A stretch of DNA of 64,000 nt, taken from contig NZ_JAGE01000002.1 in assembly GCF_000526495.1 (NCBI RefSeq), positions 496,001 through 560,000 on the forward strand. Direction: 5' to 3'. The notes under the pieces were generated by a model, which ran no database searches, was not told where the DNA came from, and worked only from the letters and a program-made list of their open reading frames with translations. Positions 11,997-21,600 of the stretch are shown piece by piece. Both the position numbers and the translations under genes were made by a program. Positions within the stretch are counted from its first letter, which is position 1. The number at the start of each line of letters is the position of its first letter. Source of the stretch: Ruminiclostridium josui JCM 17888 (GTDB lineage Bacteria; Bacillota; Clostridia; Acetivibrionales; DSM-1351).

Positions 11997-13433
11997 ATGA
12001 AAAAAATCAAACGCCTTATAGCCTTGGCAATTTTAACAATGGTGTTTATCTCACCATTTCCGGCATCTGTCTTAAATTTCAATCAAGTAATGGCCCTGAA
12101 CAACGGTCTGGGATTGACTCCCCCAATGGGTTGGAACAGCTGGAATATATTTGGGGGTGACATCAACGAAGATAAAATTAAAGAAATTGCAGATGCTATG
12201 GTTACAACAGGAATGAAGGATGCAGGCTATGAGTATGTAAATCTTGATGACAATTGGATGGCAAACCCTGCACGTGACGCTAATGGAAAACTTATTCCAG
12301 ACCCCAAACGTTTTCCGAGCGGAATGAAGGCTTTGGCAGATTATATTCATTCAAAAGGATTAAAATTTGGAATATATGGTGACAGGGGAGTAACCACTTG
12401 CTGCAATATTCCCCAAAGTGGAAGTCAGGGATATGAGGAGCAAGATGCAAAAACTTTTGCTGAATGGGGCGTGGACTATTTAAAATATGATAACTGCGCT
12501 TCAGACAGCAATTTGCAGGCAGGCTACGAAAAAATGAGGGATGCTCTTTTGAAGACAGGGAGGCCTATTTTTTACAGCATATGTTGCTGGTATTTTGCAG
12601 GTCCGTGGATGGTAGATTGCGGTAATTCTTGGAGAACCACGGGGGATATAAGTGACAGTTGGGGAAGCATTATAAGGAATATTGACGAAAACTCTAAATC
12701 AGCCGCTTACGCAGGTCCTGGGCATTGGAACGACCCAGATATGTTGGAGGTTGGTAATGGTAATATGACAGACACAGAATACAAAGCGCATTTCAGCATG
12801 TGGTGTATGATGGCAGCTCCACTTATTGCCGGAAATGATCTTAGAAATATGACACCTGCTACCAAAGAAATTCTTACCAACAAAGAAGTCATTGCTATTG
12901 ACCAAGATGCCGCAGGAGTGCAAGGCACTAAGGTAAGTTCTTCAGGAGAACTTGAAGTATGGTGTAAACCTCTAGGGACAGATGGTACTACCAAGGCGGT
13001 TGCACTCTTAAATAGAGGAGCCACTTCGGCAGATATCACAGTTAATTGGAGTGATATACAGCTTGCCGATGGTCCTGTCACAGTTCGTGATCTTTGGGAG
13101 CATAAGGACTGCGGTACCTTTAACACTGGGTATACAGCCAATGTACCGTCACATGGTGTAGTGGTACTAAAAGTACAAGCAAGCTCCACTGATACAAATA
13201 TAGAGTTTGGTGATGTTGACGGAAATGGCATGATTGACGCATTAGATTATTCATTAGTAAAACGGTATTTGCTGGGCCAGATTTCTGATTGTCCTGATTC
13301 AAAAGGCAAGCTTGCTGCTGATGTTGATGGAGACCAGCAAATAACAGCACTGGATTTTTCATTAATTAAGCAATACTTACTTGGGACTATTAACAAATTT
13401 CCTGCTCAAACAGCAAGTAAAATCAAGCCATAA
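11997..13433 (+). CDS. GH27 alpha-galactosidase with type I dockerin (cellulosomal)
   Basis: A 478-residue secreted enzyme. After a signal peptide (about 1-34) comes the GH27 (beta/alpha)8 domain opening with LTPPMGWNSWN. The nucleophile is Asp165 in YLKYDNC and the acid/base is Asp248 in HWNDPDMLEVG. A C-terminal beta domain follows, then a type I dockerin (about 411-475) with two calcium-binding repeats, DVDGNGMIDALDYS and DVDGDQQITALDFS. Both recognition positions are Ala-Leu, as in C. cellulolyticum dockerins, rather than the Ser-Thr of C. thermocellum. It should dock on a scaffoldin and remove alpha-1,6-galactosyl side groups from galactomannan. An in-frame ATG exists at 11961, but TGGAGG just upstream of 11997 and the signal peptide support the later start. 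Confidence 0.93.
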   Translation: MKKIKRLIALAILTMVFISPFPASVLNFNQVMALNNGLGLTPPMGWNSWNIFGGDINEDKIKEIADAMVTTGMKDAGYEYVNLDDNWMANPARDANGKLIPDPKRFPSGMKALADYIHSKGLKFGIYGDRGVTTCCNIPQSGSQGYEEQDAKTFAEWGVDYLKYDNCASDSNLQAGYEKMRDALLKTGRPIFYSICCWYFAGPWMVDCGNSWRTTGDISDSWGSIIRNIDENSKSAAYAGPGHWNDPDMLEVGNGNMTDTEYKAHFSMWCMMAAPLIAGNDLRNMTPATKEILTNKEVIAIDQDAAGVQGTKVSSSGELEVWCKPLGTDGTTKAVALLNRGATSADITVNWSDIQLADGPVTVRDLWEHKDCGTFNTGYTANVPSHGVVVLKVQASSTDTNIEFGDVDGNGMIDALDYSLVKRYLLGQISDCPDSKGKLAADVDGDQQITALDFSLIKQYLLGTINKFPAQTASKIKP

Positions 13434-13475
13434 TCTCTCTACTTCTTTATAATAAATGTGGGTGGTTGAAACGAG

Positions 13476-13764
13476 GTGAACGTAACTAATGTAAGAGTAG
13501 CAAAAGCAAAGTCTTATTCCGGGGCAGGACCATGAAACAATTTGCGGCTTACTAGATAGTATCAAGGGCAAATTGGATGACGATGGGGGAAGTGAATCTG
13601 ACAGTAGCAGCGGTCAGAATATGGCATACATTAATGACCCGGACGGTAGACTCTGTGATTGGGGGATTCCACGTACAGAGTGTTGCGGTGTACGTCTTCC
13701 TTTTGATTATAACGAAGAAGTACCTCCACAAATGCTTATGCTTGATGTTCCCGAAGCTGAGTAA
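13476..13764 (+). pseudogene. frameshifted GyrI/AraC-type effector-binding domain remnant
   Basis: A GTG at 13476 opens a frame (NVRVAKAKSYSGAGP) that stops at a G-run. A frame change there continues into a second open frame (QDHETICGLLDSIKGKLDD to LCDWGIPRTECCGVRLPFDY, then MLMLDVPEAE). Another frame change after GAG would be needed to go on into an aromatic IVL/IVF-like stretch. The layout and the VPEAE-type turn resemble GyrI-like small-molecule-binding domains found alone or at the end of AraC regulators. I interpret it as a broken copy. It lies between the GH27 gene and a terminator and has no intact start-to-stop frame of normal length. Confidence 0.35.
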
Positions 13765-13788
13765 TTATTGTGTTATATAAATTTAGTG

Positions 13789-13846
13789 AAAATCGTATAC
13801 TCTTAAGAGAAGTGGCATTGAGGCTTTTCTAGGGTATACGATTTTT
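13789..13846 (+). terminator. long-stem terminator upstream of the PKS operon
   Basis: Perfect 12-base arms AAAATCGTATAC (13789-13800) and GTATACGATTTT (13834-13845) enclose a partly paired interior (AGAGAAG / CTTTTCT) and end in a T-run. It closes the GH27/pseudogene transcription unit and insulates the PKS promoter. Confidence 0.65.
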
Positions 13847-14576
13847 GAGTTTATCCAACAGTATATAAAGCAGCTCATTAAATTTGATAATTGTGTAAAC
13901 TTAATGTTACCTTGCACAAGTATATGTTACTTCTTCATCATAATCCAATTTTATTTATCATTTATAGACAAAAAATAACAAATTTATTAATTTTAATACT
14001 AAAATGTAATAAATATAAATATTGTAAAATTATATATTTGAGTATATAATGTTCTTATACACACATTGTAAAATATTGATATAAATTGCATAGATTCATA
14101 AAAAAAGAAACTATTTTCAGTTATAATATTGCAGAACTTAATAGAATTGGGGACAGTATATTTTTGAGGGAAAGCATGTGAATAATGGAAATGACTAAGA
14201 TGAATTGTTTTATGTATTCCAGTGTATCTGGAAGAAATTTACATTGGTCGCGATGCTGTTAGTACCAATAGCGTGGATTTGCTCAATCTGCGATAGATAT
14301 TCTGTAAATTAATTAGTTCGCTTTTTATCATAATAGGTATAAAAAGGCATTCTCCGTTAAACACATCCATACCTTTAAAAAAGGCCTTCTCAAAGCCCTT
14401 GGAGCAGTAATGCGGCATTAATTCCAGGGATTTTTAAAGTTCTCAAAAGATACAAGAAGTGTATATCAGATTCATCCATATTTATAATTTAATAACCGAG
14501 ATATATGTTATCAGTTTAAGTTTAGCTTTAACTGATTTTGATTTCCTATTATCGCAATCAGAAAGGAAGAAGAATC
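13847..14576. other. AT-rich leader region of the PKS operon
   Basis: About 730 bases without an intact gene. It contains the candidate PKS promoter (14022-14050). Downstream lies about 520 bases of possible leader. The stretch 14340-14460 carries two related AAAAAGGC-TTCTC blocks and, on the minus strand, short protein-like frames that could be a worn transposase or other gene remnant, but I cannot assign it. No riboswitch fold was recognised. Confidence 0.4.
14022..14050 (+). promoter_or_regulatory. candidate sigma-A promoter of the PKS operon
   Basis: TTGTAA (14022-14027), exactly 17 bases, then TATAAT (14045-14050), in very AT-rich surroundings. It is the best promoter match upstream of the donor ACP gene. 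Transcription would start near 14057, leaving a leader of about 520 bases. Confidence 0.55.
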
Positions 14577-14825
14577 ATGACAAAACAAGAGATTTTTTGT
14601 ATTATCAAGGAAAATATTCTAGAAATACTTCCAGATTTACCAGAAGAAAGCATTACTATTGAGGAAAGTTTAAAAAATCTTGGAGCAAATTCAATCGACC
14701 GTATGGATATCATTGTGGATACTATTGAAAGGCTTCAACTAAAGATTCCTTTAGTTGAATTTGGCATGCTGAAAAACATTGGGGAAATCGTAGACCTTTT
14801 GTATGAAAAGAAGATGGGGAGTTAA
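14577..14825 (+). CDS. acpK: stand-alone acyl carrier protein of the beta-branching (HMGS) cassette
   Basis: An 82-residue ACP with the phosphopantetheine Ser39 in LGANSIDRMD. It lacks the Trp six residues after Ser that marks acceptor ACPs for beta-branching. This fits the donor role: carrying malonyl, then acetyl after decarboxylation by the KS encoded next, for attack by the HMG-CoA-synthase-like enzyme on the beta-keto group. This start (14577) is chosen over an in-frame ATG at 14538 because GGAAGAAG lies at the right distance and the extra residues are not ACP-like. It is the first gene of the PKS operon and is separated from the KS gene by only 4 bases. Confidence 0.85.
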   Translation: MTKQEIFCIIKENILEILPDLPEESITIEESLKNLGANSIDRMDIIVDTIERLQLKIPLVEFGMLKNIGEIVDLLYEKKMGS

Positions 14826-14829
14826 ATAA

Positions 14830-16104
14830 ATGGGCGATAGTAAAAGAATGGTTGCGATTACGGGCATGGGAATTGTAAGTTCCATTGGGAACAGTATCCC
14901 GGAATTTACAGCCTCTCTCAAAGAAGGAAAACATGGTATTAAAAAGCTGGAAAATATGCCGGCACCTGAAATTTCCGTGACCATTGGTGGGCAAATTAAA
15001 AACTTTTCCTTTGAAGCAGGCTTGGAAAAATATACTCTTTTGCCTGCCGAAACAGTGAAAAACGCCAGGCAGTTTGCACGGCGGTCATCACTACCCATTC
15101 AGGCTTCAGTTCTAGCTACTTTGGAGGCATGGGAGAATTCCGGACTGTATCAGGAACAGCTGAAAAGTGACAGAATTGGAATAGTTGTATCGGGAAGCAA
15201 CCTTTCCCAAAATTATACTTATGGTCATTATGATAAATTTCGCAATACCCCTGAGTATCTGACGCCTAGCTATGCACTTCACTATATGGATACAGACCAT
15301 TTGGGCGTTCTGAGCCAATTACTAGGAGTCAAAGGAGAAGGCTTTACAGCAGGTGGAGCCTCAGCTAGTGGTAATGTGGCATTGATTCAGGGATTCCGTA
15401 TGGTACAGAGCGGCATTGTAGATGCCTGTTTGGTGGTAGGTGCACTAGCAGATTTGTCCCCTATGGAGTTGCAAGGGTTTTACAATTTAGGAGGCATGGG
15501 TGGAAAGGGTTTTGCAGAGGAACCAGAAAAGGCTTGCCGTCCCTTTGACAAGGATCATGAAGGTTTTATCTATGGTCAAGCCGGAGGATGCATACTGCTG
15601 GAGGCTTATGATAGTGCTTCTGCACGAGGAGCATCAATACATGCATTTATGTTAGGAGGAGCCATTGCATTAGACGGAAATCGACTCTCGGATCCTAATG
15701 AAGAAGGGGAGGCTAGAACTATGATATCCGCTATGGCTCAGGGAAATGTAGAAGCATCTGAAGTGTCCTATATTAATGCACATGGTACATCCACTCCCTT
15801 GGGAGATATTACCGAACTGAAGGCCATCCGACGGGTTTTCAGAGAACACACTGGTAATATATGGATAAATTCTACCAAAGGACTTACAGGCCACTGTCTT
15901 TATTCGGCAGGAGTGGTGGAAGGTATTGCGACGATTTTACAAATGGAGCAGGGATTTGTACATCCCAACAGAAACCTTGAGAATCCGGTGGACATAGGAT
16001 TTCGTTTTGTGGGAAAAACTTCATCTCCGGCGGAATTACAGGTAGCATTAAGCAATTCCTTCGGCTTTGGGGGTATCAACACCTCTGTAGTTTTTAAAAA
16101 ATAA
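14830..16104 (+). CDS. pksF: decarboxylating ketosynthase (Cys to Ser), PksF-type
   Basis: A 424-residue free-standing ketosynthase fold. The nucleophilic Cys is replaced by Ser178 (GGASASGN), while the catalytic His residues are kept (NAHGTST, LTGHC). In beta-branching cassettes this KS variant decarboxylates malonyl-ACP to acetyl-ACP instead of condensing. Together with the donor ACP just upstream and the HMG synthase at 48517 it provides the acetyl unit for the branch carbon. GGGGAG precedes the ATG. Confidence 0.9.
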   Translation: MGDSKRMVAITGMGIVSSIGNSIPEFTASLKEGKHGIKKLENMPAPEISVTIGGQIKNFSFEAGLEKYTLLPAETVKNARQFARRSSLPIQASVLATLEAWENSGLYQEQLKSDRIGIVVSGSNLSQNYTYGHYDKFRNTPEYLTPSYALHYMDTDHLGVLSQLLGVKGEGFTAGGASASGNVALIQGFRMVQSGIVDACLVVGALADLSPMELQGFYNLGGMGGKGFAEEPEKACRPFDKDHEGFIYGQAGGCILLEAYDSASARGASIHAFMLGGAIALDGNRLSDPNEEGEARTMISAMAQGNVEASEVSYINAHGTSTPLGDITELKAIRRVFREHTGNIWINSTKGLTGHCLYSAGVVEGIATILQMEQGFVHPNRNLENPVDIGFRFVGKTSSPAELQVALSNSFGFGGINTSVVFKK

Positions 16105-16216
16105 GTTTAAGACGTGTTGGTGCATTGGCAGTTTATTCAGGTTAAAGTTTTACACCTGATATTGTAAAGCTAAGATTTCGATAGATAACACCGGATAATG
16201 ATGAGGAGGCAGGTAT

Positions 16217-18571
16217 ATGGTTGTATATTCTTTTCCAGGACAGGGTTCACAGGCTAAAGGAATGGGAGGAATATTGTTTGACGAATTCAAGGACTATACT
16301 TCTCAAGCTGACGAAATTTTAGGGTATTCAATAAAGAAGCTTTGTTTAGAGGATCCGGACTCAAATTTAGGACAGACACAATATACTCAGCCGGCACTTT
16401 TTGTTGTTAATGCCTTAAGCTACTTGAAAAAAATTCAGGAAGTTGGCAGAAAGCCGGACTTTGTACTTGGTCACAGTCTAGGAGAATATAACGCATTGTT
16501 TGCAGCAGATGTATTCGACTTTGAGACAGGTTTAAGACTGGTTCAAAAAAGAGGCAATCTGATGGCTATGGCAGTTGGCGGCGGAATGGCTGCGGTTATT
16601 GGATTAAGTGAAGAACAGGTATTTGATGTTTTAAAGCAGAATAATTTACATACAATTGATATAGCAAATCTTAATAGCCCCTATCAAATCGTAATTTCAG
16701 GTCTTAAAGCCGATATTGATTTGGCAGAAGCTATTTTTAAATCACATCCTGATGTTAAGATGTATATACCACTTAAAACAAGCGGAGCATTTCATTCCAG
16801 ATATATGGAGAAAGCTAAAGTTGAATTTGAAAACTTTATAAGCGATATCAGCCTTAATGAACCTAAGATTCCTGTTATTTCAAATGTTACAGCAAGGCCA
16901 TATATAAAAACTGAAATCAAAAGAAACATGGTCAATCAAATTACACACCCTGTAAAATGGACAGAAAGTATTCGATATCTCCTTGGATTTGGAGAATTGG
17001 AATTTAATGAAATTGGTGCAGGAAAGGTTTTAACAGGCTTATTCTCCAGAATACAAAAGGAAGCTAACCCCATAGAAATTCCAAATGATGAAAAAGAGAG
17101 TGTTCTATCAGGAAGATACGGTATAACATATGCTGCAGTGGAAAGCCAGGGGACTTTAAAGTATACGGATATTAACAATTCAATTACTGAATCAAAAAAC
17201 TTTCCATCAGTGGAACCAGAGGGAATCACGCCTTTCTCGTTAGGAGATTCTGAATTTAAAAAGGATTATAACCTTAAATATGCATATCTGGCAGGAGGTA
17301 TGTATCGTGGAATTTCCTCAAAGGAAATGGTAGTTAAGATGGGGAAGGCAGGAATGATGGGATTTCTGGGAACAGGCGGATTAAAAATCCCTGAAATCCA
17401 AGAATCAATTTCGTATATTAAAAGTGAACTTTCCAGAAATGAAGCATATGGAATAAACTTTTTGCACCATCCTGAAAATCATGAAATGGAAGAAAAAATA
17501 ATCGACATTATTTTAGATAATGGAATTAATATTATAGAAGCGGCTGCTTTTTTGGGAATAACACCTGCCTTGGTAAAATACCGTGGCAAAGGTTTGAAGC
17601 GCATAGCCAATGGAAAAGTTATAGCTACCAACAGAATTATTGCAAAGGTGTCAAGGCCAGAAGTAGCAGAGGCTTTTTTATCTCCTGCCCCCAACCGTAT
17701 TGTAAAAAAGTTGTTGGAGGAAAGGAAGCTATCCCAGGAAGAAGCAGATATGTTGGCGGAAACAGCCATGGCCGACGATATTTGTGTTGAGGCAGACTCA
17801 GGAGGGCATACAGATTCAGGAGTAGCATATACGTTGATGCCTGCAATTACGACATTAAGAGATAGAATGCAAGAGAAATTTGGATTTCACAAAAAAATTA
17901 GGGTAGGTGCTGCTGGTGGAATTGGGACACCTGAGTCAGCGGCAGCAGCATTCATTCTGGATGCCGATTTTATTTTGACAGGCTCTATTAATCAATGTAC
18001 TGTGGAGGCAGCAACAAGCAGTGCAGTAAAGGATTTGCTTCAAAAAGCCAATGTACAGGACACTGAATATGCTCCGGCTGGAGATATGTTTGAGATAGGA
18101 GCCAAAGTTCAGGTATTGAAAAAAGGACTGTTTTTTCCGGCAAGAGCAAACAAATTATATGATTTGTACAGACAACATAATTCATTAGAAGAAATTGACT
18201 TAAAGACAAGGACTCAGCTTCAGGAAAAATATTTTATGAAAAGCTTTGAAGATATTTATTCTGAAATTGTAAACAAATATCCTCATGAAATTTCAAAAGC
18301 AGAAAAAAGCCCGAAATACAAAATGGCTCTGATTTTCAAGTGGTATTTCAGGTATTCGACCAAACTTGCACTGGAAGGAAATGAAGACCAGAGAGTAAAT
18401 TATCAGGTACACTGTGGCCCGGCTCTGGGTGCATTTAATCAATGGGTCAAAGGGACCGAACTGGAAAATTGGAGAAATAGGCATGTAGATGAAATAGGCA
18501 TCAAAATTATGAATGAAACAGCAGCATATTTGAATTCACAGTTTCATTCATTAATGAAACACTGTGTATAA
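16217..18571 (+). CDS. pksE: trans-acting acyltransferase-enoylreductase didomain protein, PksE-type
   Basis: A 784-residue protein with two domains. The AT (about 1-290) opens with [14 protein letters not shown] and has the catalytic Ser87 in GHSLGEY; it loads malonyl units onto all ACPs of the AT-less modules. The second part (about 345-784) is a PfaD-type FMN/NADPH enoylreductase, recognised by [56 protein letters not shown] and [18 protein letters not shown]. The size matches AT-ER fusions of bacillaene-type systems. A good AGGAGG lies 8 bases before ATG. The ER could act in trans on some modules, in addition to the in-line ER of PKS B. Confidence 0.93.
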   Translation: MVVYSFPGQGSQAKGMGGILFDEFKDYTSQADEILGYSIKKLCLEDPDSNLGQTQYTQPALFVVNALSYLKKIQEVGRKPDFVLGHSLGEYNALFAADVFDFETGLRLVQKRGNLMAMAVGGGMAAVIGLSEEQVFDVLKQNNLHTIDIANLNSPYQIVISGLKADIDLAEAIFKSHPDVKMYIPLKTSGAFHSRYMEKAKVEFENFISDISLNEPKIPVISNVTARPYIKTEIKRNMVNQITHPVKWTESIRYLLGFGELEFNEIGAGKVLTGLFSRIQKEANPIEIPNDEKESVLSGRYGITYAAVESQGTLKYTDINNSITESKNFPSVEPEGITPFSLGDSEFKKDYNLKYAYLAGGMYRGISSKEMVVKMGKAGMMGFLGTGGLKIPEIQESISYIKSELSRNEAYGINFLHHPENHEMEEKIIDIILDNGINIIEAAAFLGITPALVKYRGKGLKRIANGKVIATNRIIAKVSRPEVAEAFLSPAPNRIVKKLLEERKLSQEEADMLAETAMADDICVEADSGGHTDSGVAYTLMPAITTLRDRMQEKFGFHKKIRVGAAGGIGTPESAAAAFILDADFILTGSINQCTVEAATSSAVKDLLQKANVQDTEYAPAGDMFEIGAKVQVLKKGLFFPARANKLYDLYRQHNSLEEIDLKTRTQLQEKYFMKSFEDIYSEIVNKYPHEISKAEKSPKYKMALIFKWYFRYSTKLALEGNEDQRVNYQVHCGPALGAFNQWVKGTELENWRNRHVDEIGIKIMNETAAYLNSQFHSLMKHCV

Positions 18572-18667
18572 TTGAAAACCTAATAAGAGATAAATTGAAA
18601 TCAATGATTTAATCTCTACTGCAAAGAGATACTTGATTGCAATCTATTTAAGGGGTGGATTTGTGCA

Positions 18668-21600
18668 ATGAATGATGGTGCTATCAATAAGCTTGAAATA
18701 CAAGGAGCAATAAGCAATAAAGAATGTGATATTAACAATAAAAAGGATATCGCTATTATTGGGATGGCTTGCCGCTTTCCGGGAGCAAACAATACTCAAG
18801 AATTTTGGGAAAACTTGATTTCGGGGGTAAACAGCATAACGGAAATCCCACAGGAACGTTGGGATTGGAGAGAAGTATACGGAGATCCCCAGAAGGAAGA
18901 AAATAAAACGAATAGTAAATGGGGGGGATTTATCGATAACCTTGATAAATTTGATTCCCGTTTTTTTAACATATCACCAAAAGAAGCCAATTATATCGAT
19001 CCTCAGCATAGAATTTTTCTTGAAACAGTTTGGCAGCTTTTCGAAAATTCGGGATACAGCCCAAAAAGCTTGTCTGGAAGAAAAATTGGTGTATATGCAG
19101 GAGTTTCCAAGAATGATTACAGTGAGCTTTTAGGTCATGACATCAGTGCTTTTGTATCAACGGGTACAGTTCATTCCATATTAGTAAATAGAGTGTCATT
19201 TTTCTTTAACTTTAATGGGCCCAGTGAAGCAGTAGATACAGCATGTTCAAGCTCATTAGTTGCTTTACATAATGCGGTGAAAGATATATGTCTGGGAGAG
19301 TGCGAAGCTGCTGTTGTAGGTGGCGTAAACGCAATGATTAGTCCTCGAATGTATATTTCACATGCAAAATCCGGAATGTTGTCCAAAGATGGGCAGTGTA
19401 AGACATTTGATGCATCAGCAAATGGATATGTCCGCGGGGAAGGTGTTGGTGCACTTTTTATTAAGCCTCTTGAAAAGGCTCTCAAGGACAAAGACAATAT
19501 CCTTGGAGTGATTAAAGCGACAGCAATTAATCATGGTGGTCGCTCTAACTTTTTGACTGCACCAAATGTAACAGCTCAAGCCGAGGTAGTATTAACAGCT
19601 TTGAAAAGGTCTGGAGTAGACCCTAGAAATATCAGCTATATTGAAGCTCATGGTACAGGAACTCCTTTAGGTGATCCTATAGAAATTAATGCACTCAAAA
19701 AGGCCTATAAAGAATATTATGATTTTTGCAATGTTGAGATGAAAGAAAGCAACTATTGTGGTATTGGCTCAGTGAAGACAAATATAGGACATCTTGAAAG
19801 TGCCTCAGGCATGGCCTCAATAATTAAAGTATTGCTATGTATGCAGCATGGGATGCTACCTCAATTACTTAATTTTAAAGAGTTAAATCAATATATAGAA
19901 TTGGATAATTCTCCCTTTTTTATCGTTAAAGAGCCAATGAAATGGGAAAACAGACAAATTAATGAAAAAATTCAACCCAAGCAAGCTGCTGTCAGTGGCT
20001 TTGGGATGGGTGGCGTAAATGCCCATGTTATTCTTGAAGAACCGCCGAAAGTCCAGCGAAAGCAGCTAGTTGATAATTCGGTAAAACATCTTGTGCTGCT
20101 CTCATCCAAAAAAGACCGATTGAAAACTATGGTACAGGACTTACTGGATTTTCTGTGCAATGAGAACGGACTTAAAGTATCCATTGAAGACATTGCCTTT
20201 ACAATGATGTTCGGACGTGATGAATTTGAAGAAAGACTGGCAGTTTACACGGATTCAACAGCAAACCTTATTGCTTTACTGCAGGGGTATATGAAAGGTG
20301 AAACTTCAAAAGACTGTTTTTATGGCTTGGCTTCCGGTATAAAAGGCAATATACCAGAAAAGGTAATGTTTACAGACGATTTGCTGCATTACGCTGTTAA
20401 GTGGGTGAACGGTGGCTTAATTGATTGGGATATTTCAACATTTCCTGGTAAACGTACCTTACTGACAGGTCATCCGTTCTTAAAGAAGCGTTGCTGGTTT
20501 ATGAATATGGATAATAAAGAAAGTGAGATAAAAACTGGAATTGTTGAGAAGAAAATATCCGAAAAGGGGTTTATCACAAAAATAACAGTTACTACAGATT
20601 CTTTAATGGTTGCCCACCATCTTGTTCAAAGTAAAAAAACAATGCCTGGAATGGGTTATGTGGAACTGGCATTAAAAACACTGGCAGAAGAATTGGGTGC
20701 CAATAATGTGAATTGTTGGAGCATGAAAAAAATCTATTGGATTAAGCCTGCTGTTTTTCTGGAAGACTCAATGGAACTTACACTATCCTTCAAGCCTGCA
20801 GGCAATGAATATAATTTCCAAATTAACATTTCCAATGAGGTATATTGCCAAGGTGTAGTCGAAATATTCAGCAATAATTTAGAAACAGACAGGCTTGATA
20901 TTCAGAAAGTAATCGGACGGTGCTCGGAGGAAGAATCCAATGAATCTTTGTATAGTAGATTTATAAAAAGTGGTCTTTTATATGGGCCTTCCTTCCAAAT
21001 GTTACAAAATATTTATTGTGGGCAAAATGAAGCAGTTGCAAAAATTAATGACAAAACTCAAAAGACAGTTGTTGGAATTCTTGATGGTGCTTTGCAGACG
21101 GCAGTCAGATTGAGCATTAAAGATAAGTCGGGTGAAGATTCCCAATACGTGCCTTATTTTTTAGAAAATCTTGTATGTAAGGGAGATTTGGAAAAGCTGA
21201 GTTTCTATTATGTCAGACAGCAAGAAGATTCAAATGAATCTGTTCTAAAATTTGATATATTTGGTTGTGATCAAAAAGGACAAGTTCTTTTATCTTTTGA
21301 GAACTTTGTGAAACGTGCTCTGCCCGGCAAAGGTGACAATAGTCAACAGGTTTATTATTATACATCCCAGTGGCGTAAAAAAGAAAGCAATTGGAATCCT
21401 TTAGCAGCAACTGGCGTTATGATTATTAATGGCGATAAGAGCATGAAAGAAAATGCCATAGCAACAGTTGGTGAAGGCATTCAAATCACTATGTATAAAA
21501 CCTTCAAAACTGACAAATTGGAGGGTGAATCTTTAAGAGCTGACGATTCGGTAGATTTCCTTAAGCTGTTTAAAGAATTGATGACTAAAAAAAGTATTCC

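Noticed and set aside
14340-14460. Possible transposase remnant on the minus strand upstream of the PKS
   Set aside because: Only short, interrupted frames are present. No terminal inverted repeats, target duplication or catalytic motif could be seen.
14057-14576. Riboswitch or long structured leader of the PKS operon
   Set aside because: The leader is long, but I found no conserved aptamer core or terminator/anti-terminator pair.
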